64,000 bases of DNA from Paraburkholderia aromaticivorans (lineage in GTDB: Bacteria > Pseudomonadota > Gammaproteobacteria > Burkholderiales > Burkholderiaceae): the NCBI RefSeq assembly GCF_012689525.1, contig NZ_CP051516.1, positions 2,976,001 to 3,040,000 on the forward strand, given 5' to 3'. A model generated the notes under the pieces. The model saw only the letters and a list, made by a program, of their open reading frames with translations. It did not search any database and was not told the origin of the DNA. Positions 59,710-64,000 of this stretch are shown piece by piece; position 1 is the stretch's first letter; the number at the start of each line of letters is the position of its first letter. The translations under genes were made by a program, and so were the position numbers.

Positions 59710-61344
59710 TCAAAGAATCACACGCCGGAAATCGGCAAGAATCGCACCCAGATACGCGTTAAACCGCGCCGCCGCCGCGCCGTCAATCACCCGATGGTCA
59801 TACGACAACGACATCGGCAAAGTCAGCCGAGGCACAAACTGCTTACCATCCCAAACCGGCTTCATCGCACCACGCGACAGACCAAGAATGGCAACCTCAG
59901 GCGCATTGATAATCGGCGTGAAGTTCGTGCCACCAATCCCGCCGAGCGACGAAATCGAGAAGCACCCACCTTGCATCTGATCCGGCTTCAGCTTGCCGTC
60001 GCGCGCGAGCTTCGACAGCTCGGCCATTTCCTTGGCGATATCGATCAAACCCTTCTTATCCGCATCGCGAATAACAGGAACGACCAGACCGTTCGGCGTA
60101 TCGGCCGCGAACCCGATATGGAAGTACTGCTTGAACACCAGGTTATCGCCGTCGAGGCTGGAATTGAACGTCGGGAACTGCTTCAACGCCGACACCACGG
60201 CCTTGATCACGAAAGCCAGCATGGTGATCTTCACACCCGACTTCTCGTTTTCCTTGTTCAACTTCACGCGGAGTGCTTCGAGCTCGGTGATATCCGCTTC
60301 GTCGTTATTCGTGACGTGCGGAATCATGACCCAGTTGCGATGCAGATTCGCGCCCGAAATCTTCTTGATGCGCGACAGCGGCTTCGGATCGACCGGACCG
60401 AACTTCGTGAAGTCGACCTTCGGCCACGGCAGCAGATTCAGTTCACCGCCGCCCGCGGCAGCCGGTGCAGCCGCACCAGCCGGCGCAGCACGCTGACCGG
60501 TCATGACGCCCTTGATGAAGGCGGTCACGTCGGCTTGCGTGATACGGTTCTTCGGACCCGTGCCCTGCACCTGCGTCACGTCGACACCCAGCTCACGCGC
60601 GAACTTGCGCACGGACGGCGACGCATGACTCGCACGACGCGCGCCGCCTTCGCCGGCCGGAATCAGCGGTGCCTGAGCAAGCGCCGACGGCGCGGCCGGA
60701 GCCGGCGACGGTGCAGCCGGCGCATCGGACGGCTTCTCGACCGCTTGCTTGGGAGCCGGAGCCGGCGCAGCCGCGCCGCCTTCCGCTTCCACGACCACGA
60801 TCACCGAGCCTTCCGACACGGTATCGCCGACCTTGACCTTCAGTTCCTTGACGATGCCGGCTGCCGAGCTCGGCACGTCCATGGTCGCCTTGTCGGACTC
60901 GAGCGTTACCAGCGACTGCTCTTTCTCGACGCGATCGCCGACTTTCACCGCGACTTCGATCACGGGAATGTCTTTGTAATCGCCGATATCCGGCACTTTG
61001 ACTTCCTGCAGACCGCCGCCGCTCGCAGCGGGGGGCGCAGCCGGTGCCGCCGACGGAGCCGGAGCAGCAGCAGGCGCCGGAGCCGGCGCAGCCGCGCCGC
61101 CTTCTGCACCTTCCAGCACGACGATCAACGAACCTTCCGACACGTTGTCGCCGACCTTGACCTTCACTTCCTTGACGACGCCGGCGGCGGAGCTCGGCAC
61201 GTCCATGGTCGCCTTGTCGGACTCCAGCGTAACGAGCGATTGCTCTTTCTCGACGGTGTCACCCGCCTTCACCAGCACCTCGATCACAGGGATGTCCTTG
61301 TAATCGCCGATGTCCGGCACCTTGACTTCGATCGCTTGACTCAT
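59710..61344 (-). CDS. aceF: dihydrolipoamide acetyltransferase (PDH E2) with two lipoyl domains
   Basis: Core E2 subunit, moving acetyl groups to CoA. The 544-residue protein has two nearly identical lipoyl domains (lipoyl lysines K44 and K152 in ESDKATMDVPS) joined by Ala/Pro linkers, a peripheral-subunit-binding domain (ASPSVRKFARELGVDVTQV) and the catalytic domain with SYDHRVIDGAAAARF near the end. The start at 61344 (MSQAIEVKVPDIG) is preferred over 61410. It follows aceE by 86 bp. The two lipoyl segments are similar at DNA level, suggesting recent duplication or gene conversion. Confidence 0.97.
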   Translation of the reverse strand: MSQAIEVKVPDIGDYKDIPVIEVLVKAGDTVEKEQSLVTLESDKATMDVPSSAAGVVKEVKVKVGDNVSEGSLIVVLEGAEGGAAAPAPAPAAAPAPSAAPAAPPAASGGGLQEVKVPDIGDYKDIPVIEVAVKVGDRVEKEQSLVTLESDKATMDVPSSAAGIVKELKVKVGDTVSEGSVIVVVEAEGGAAAPAPAPKQAVEKPSDAPAAPSPAPAAPSALAQAPLIPAGEGGARRASHASPSVRKFARELGVDVTQVQGTGPKNRITQADVTAFIKGVMTGQRAAPAGAAAPAAAGGGELNLLPWPKVDFTKFGPVDPKPLSRIKKISGANLHRNWVMIPHVTNNDEADITELEALRVKLNKENEKSGVKITMLAFVIKAVVSALKQFPTFNSSLDGDNLVFKQYFHIGFAADTPNGLVVPVIRDADKKGLIDIAKEMAELSKLARDGKLKPDQMQGGCFSISSLGGIGGTNFTPIINAPEVAILGLSRGAMKPVWDGKQFVPRLTLPMSLSYDHRVIDGAAAARFNAYLGAILADFRRVIL

Positions 61345-61430
61345 TGTTAGTGTCTCCTGGGCCGCGCACGCGGCCTGCCCCTGGCAATCAGGGGCGGGCG
61401 CGCACGCCATGGCACACGGGGAATGATGCC

Positions 61431-64000
61431 TTAGACGGTCATCGGGTTGGGTTTGGCGGGATCAAGGTTGTACTTCTTGAGCGCCTCGGCGACTACCTTG
61501 CGTTCGATCGTGCCTTCATCTGCGAGTGCATTCAACGCGGCAACCGTAACCCAGTAGCGGTCGACTTCGAAGAAGTGGCGCAGCTTTTCACGCGTGTCCG
61601 AACGGCCATAGCCATCCGTGCCCAGCACGACGAACTTCTGCGGCACGAACGCGCGGATCTGCTCGGTCAGCGCGCGCACGTAGTCGGTCGAAGCGATGAC
61701 CGGACCTTGTGCATCCTTCAGCAGCTTCTCGACGTGCGAGAGCTTCTTTTCTTCGGTCGGGTGCAGCAGGTTCCAGCGCTGCACTTCGTGGCCTTCGCGC
61801 GCGAGTTCGGTGAAGCTCGGCACGCTCCACAGATCGGCGGCGACGCCCCACTCGTTCTTCAGCAGGTCGGCGGCGGCGATCACTTCGTTGAAGATCGTGC
61901 CCGCGCCCATCAGTTGCACGCGCGGCGCCTTCTTATCCGCATCGGCCTTACGGAACGAGTACATGCCCTTGATGATGTCGGCCGCCACGGACTCGCCCTG
62001 CGGAATCGCCGGGTGCTCGTAGTTCTCGTTCATCACCGTGACGTAGTAGTACACGTCTTCCTGCTCCGCGACCATACGGCGCAGGCCGTCCTGCATGATG
62101 ACCGCGAGTTCGAAACCGAACGTCGGGTCGTAGCTGATGCAGTTCGGCACCGAAGCCGCCCACAGCAGCGAGTGGCCGTCTTCGTGTTGCAGACCTTCGC
62201 CGTTCAGCGTCGTGCGGCCCGCCGTACCGCCCAGCAGGAAGCCGCGCGAACGCATGTCGCCCGCCGCCCATGCCAGGTCGCCGATACGCTGGAAGCCGAA
62301 CATCGAGTAGAAGATGTAGAACGGGATCATGATCTCGCCGTGCGTCGAGTACGACGTCGCGGCTGCGATCCAGTCCGCCATACCACCGGCTTCGTTGATG
62401 CCTTCCTGCAGGATCTGACCGGTTTCCGACTCACGGTAGAACATCAGCTGGTCGGAATCTTCCGGCACGTACTTCTGGCCTTCCTGATTCCAGATACCGA
62501 TCTGACGGAACAGGCCTTCCATACCGAAGGTACGCGACTCGTCCGGCACGATCGGCACGATGCGCTTGCCGAGCGCCTTGTCTTTCAGCAGGATGTTCAG
62601 GATCCGCACGAACGCCATGGTCGTGGAAATCTCGCGGCCTTCGCCCGTGCCCTTGAGCAGCGGCTCGAACGCCGACAGTTCCGGCACCGGCAGCGACTCG
62701 GCCTTCTGGCGACGCGCCGGCAGATAACCGCCGAGGTCCTGACGGCGAGCGCGCATGTACTCGAGTTCCTTCGAACCTTCTTCGAACTTGAGGTACGGCA
62801 CGTTGACGAGGTCGTCGTCGGCGATCGGCAGGCGGAACTGGTCGCGGAATTTTTTCAGCTGATCAACGTGCAGCTTCTTCTGCTGGTGAGTAATGTTCAT
62901 CGCCTGGCCGGCTTCGCCCATGCCGTAGCCCTTGATCGTCTTCGCGAGAATGACGGTCGGCTGGCCCTGCGAATTCGACGCTTCCTGGAACGCTGCGTAG
63001 ATCTTGTGCGGATCGTGGCCGCCGCGGTTCAGGTTCCAGATTTCCTCGTCGGACCATTCAGCGACCAACGCCTTCAGTTCCGGCGTGTTGAAGAAGTGTT
63101 CGCGCACATACGCGCCCGACTCCGACTTGTACGTCTGGTACTCGCCGTCGACCACGTCCATCATGCGGCGCATCAGCACGCCCGACTTGTCGCGTTGGAA
63201 CAGCGCATCCCAGCGGCTGCCCCAGACGACCTTGATGACGTTCCAGCCGGCGCCGCGGAATTCGCTTTCCAGTTCCTGGATGATCTTGCCGTTACCGCGC
63301 ACCGGACCGTCGAGGCGCTGCAGGTTGCAGTTGATCACGAACACCAGGTTGTCGAGGCGTTCGCGGCCGGCCATGCCGATCGCGCCGAGCGATTCCGGTT
63401 CATCCGTTTCGCCGTCGCCGAGGAAGGCCCAGACCTTGCGGCCGTCGGTCTTCGCAATGCCGCGCGCCTGCATGTACTTCATGAAGCGCGCCTGATAGAT
63501 CGCCATGATCGGGCCGAGGCCCATCGAGACGGTCGGGAATTGCCAGAAGTCCGGCATCAGCCACGGGTGCGGGTACGACGAAATGCCCTCGCCGCCCACT
63601 TCCTGACGGAAGTTGTCGAGTTGCTTCTCGGTCAGACGGCCGAGCAGGAACGCGCGCGAGTAGACGCCCGGCGACGAGTGGCCTTGCACGAACACGAGGT
63701 CGCCGCCATGTTCAGCGGACGGCGCATGCCAGAAGTGGTTGTAGCCGACGTCGTACAGCGTGGCGGCGGAGGCGAACGAGGCGATGTGGCCGCCGACGTT
63801 GGTGTCCTTGCCGGCGCGCAGCACCATCGCGATGGCGTTCCAGCGCGTGTACGAGCGAATGCGGTGTTCGATGTCCTGATCGCCGGGGATCTTCGCCTGA
63901 CGCGACACCGGGATCGTGTTGATGTACGGCGTGTTGGCCGAGAACGGCAGATGTTCGCCATGCACGCGGGCGAATTCGATCTGTTTCTCGATCAGGTAGT
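61431..64000 (-). CDS. aceE: pyruvate dehydrogenase E1 component, homodimeric (5' end cut by the window edge)
   Basis: Thiamine-diphosphate E1 of the pyruvate dehydrogenase complex. About 856 residues are visible: the frame runs to the right edge (YLIEKQIEFARVHGEHLPF), so the N-terminus of about 40-55 residues lies outside. It shows FVQGHSSPGVYSRAFL, the TPP motif GDGETDEPES...NCNLQRLDGPV, and the E1 C-terminus TDGYGRSDTREKLRHFFEVD. A GTG at 63965 is internal, not the start. It is the first gene of aceE-aceF-(repeat)-lpdA. Confidence 0.97.
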   Translation of the reverse strand, partial: YLIEKQIEFARVHGEHLPFSANTPYINTIPVSRQAKIPGDQDIEHRIRSYTRWNAIAMVLRAGKDTNVGGHIASFASAATLYDVGYNHFWHAPSAEHGGDLVFVQGHSSPGVYSRAFLLGRLTEKQLDNFRQEVGGEGISSYPHPWLMPDFWQFPTVSMGLGPIMAIYQARFMKYMQARGIAKTDGRKVWAFLGDGETDEPESLGAIGMAGRERLDNLVFVINCNLQRLDGPVRGNGKIIQELESEFRGAGWNVIKVVWGSRWDALFQRDKSGVLMRRMMDVVDGEYQTYKSESGAYVREHFFNTPELKALVAEWSDEEIWNLNRGGHDPHKIYAAFQEASNSQGQPTVILAKTIKGYGMGEAGQAMNITHQQKKLHVDQLKKFRDQFRLPIADDDLVNVPYLKFEEGSKELEYMRARRQDLGGYLPARRQKAESLPVPELSAFEPLLKGTGEGREISTTMAFVRILNILLKDKALGKRIVPIVPDESRTFGMEGLFRQIGIWNQEGQKYVPEDSDQLMFYRESETGQILQEGINEAGGMADWIAAATSYSTHGEIMIPFYIFYSMFGFQRIGDLAWAAGDMRSRGFLLGGTAGRTTLNGEGLQHEDGHSLLWAASVPNCISYDPTFGFELAVIMQDGLRRMVAEQEDVYYYVTVMNENYEHPAIPQGESVAADIIKGMYSFRKADADKKAPRVQLMGAGTIFNEVIAAADLLKNEWGVAADLWSVPSFTELAREGHEVQRWNLLHPTEEKKLSHVEKLLKDAQGPVIASTDYVRALTEQIRAFVPQKFVVLGTDGYGRSDTREKLRHFFEVDRYWVTVAALNALADEGTIERKVVAEALKKYNLDPAKPNPMTV

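Overview
The window is a stretch of high-GC (by eye in the 60s percent, not computed), densely coded chromosome from a betaproteobacterium. The gene content and order (hflX-hfq-der-bamB-yfgM-hisS-ispG-rodZ-rlmN-ndk, pyrG-kdsA-eno-ftsB, recJ-prfB-lysS, iscRSUA-hscBA-fdx-iscX, phaP beside an aceE-aceF-lpdA cluster with a lipoyl-bearing E3) point to Burkholderiaceae, most likely Paraburkholderia or Burkholderia. This is a core-genome region. No prophage, insertion sequence, CRISPR array, tRNA or rRNA gene was recognised.

Layout. 1-10.9 kb (minus strand): hflX (cut by the left edge), hfq, der, bamB, yfgM, hisS, ispG, a RodZ-like protein, rlmN and ndk. These serve translation, ribosome assembly, outer-membrane assembly and isoprenoid synthesis. 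11.2-21.2 kb: a BAX-inhibitor-type membrane protein (+), then a minus-strand block of metallo-beta-lactamase-fold hydrolase, bamC, dapA, methyltransferase, trpS, M50 protease, Sua5/YciO protein, PHP phosphoesterase, alpha/beta hydrolase and DUF455 protein. 21.6-23.7 kb (+): gamma-carbonic anhydrase-like protein, hslO and a small lipoprotein. 23.8-35.3 kb (minus): ftsB, eno, kdsA, pyrG, hydrolase, comEC, tatD, lolD, lolC. 35.7-43.0 kb: a small hypothetical gene (minus) beside a heptanucleotide tandem repeat, then (+) an RpfE-type protein, recJ, prfB with its programmed +1 frameshift, lysS and a glycine-zipper protein. 43.1-49.4 kb (minus): the complete ISC iron-sulfur operon behind a promoter overlapped by two IscR-type boxes. 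49.4-56 kb: low-molecular-weight tyrosine phosphatase, two small exported proteins, lutBA with a divergent IclR regulator, and a PbpG-type DD-peptidase. 56.7-64 kb: phasin phaP (+) with a palindrome-flanked promoter, then lpdA, aceF and aceE (minus; aceE cut by the right edge).

How the genes work together. BamB and BamC belong to the outer-membrane beta-barrel machine; LolC/LolD release lipoproteins bound for the same membrane. KdsA, PyrG, Eno, IspG and DapA feed envelope and central metabolism. The ISC operon supplies clusters to several products in the window: IspG, RlmN, LutA/LutB and, by its cysteine pattern, probably TrpS.

The most interesting items are the Fe-S-type cysteine motif and insertion in TrpS, the tandem IscR boxes and a terminator-like hairpin inside the isc operon, the phaP promoter palindromes with an upstream 13-bp palindrome repeated at exactly 63 bp, the (GGGCTTC)6 repeat, lutAB without lutC, and several leader palindromes (ndk, eno, lolC). 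I found no clear undescribed multi-gene system. The unexplained signals are mainly regulatory DNA.
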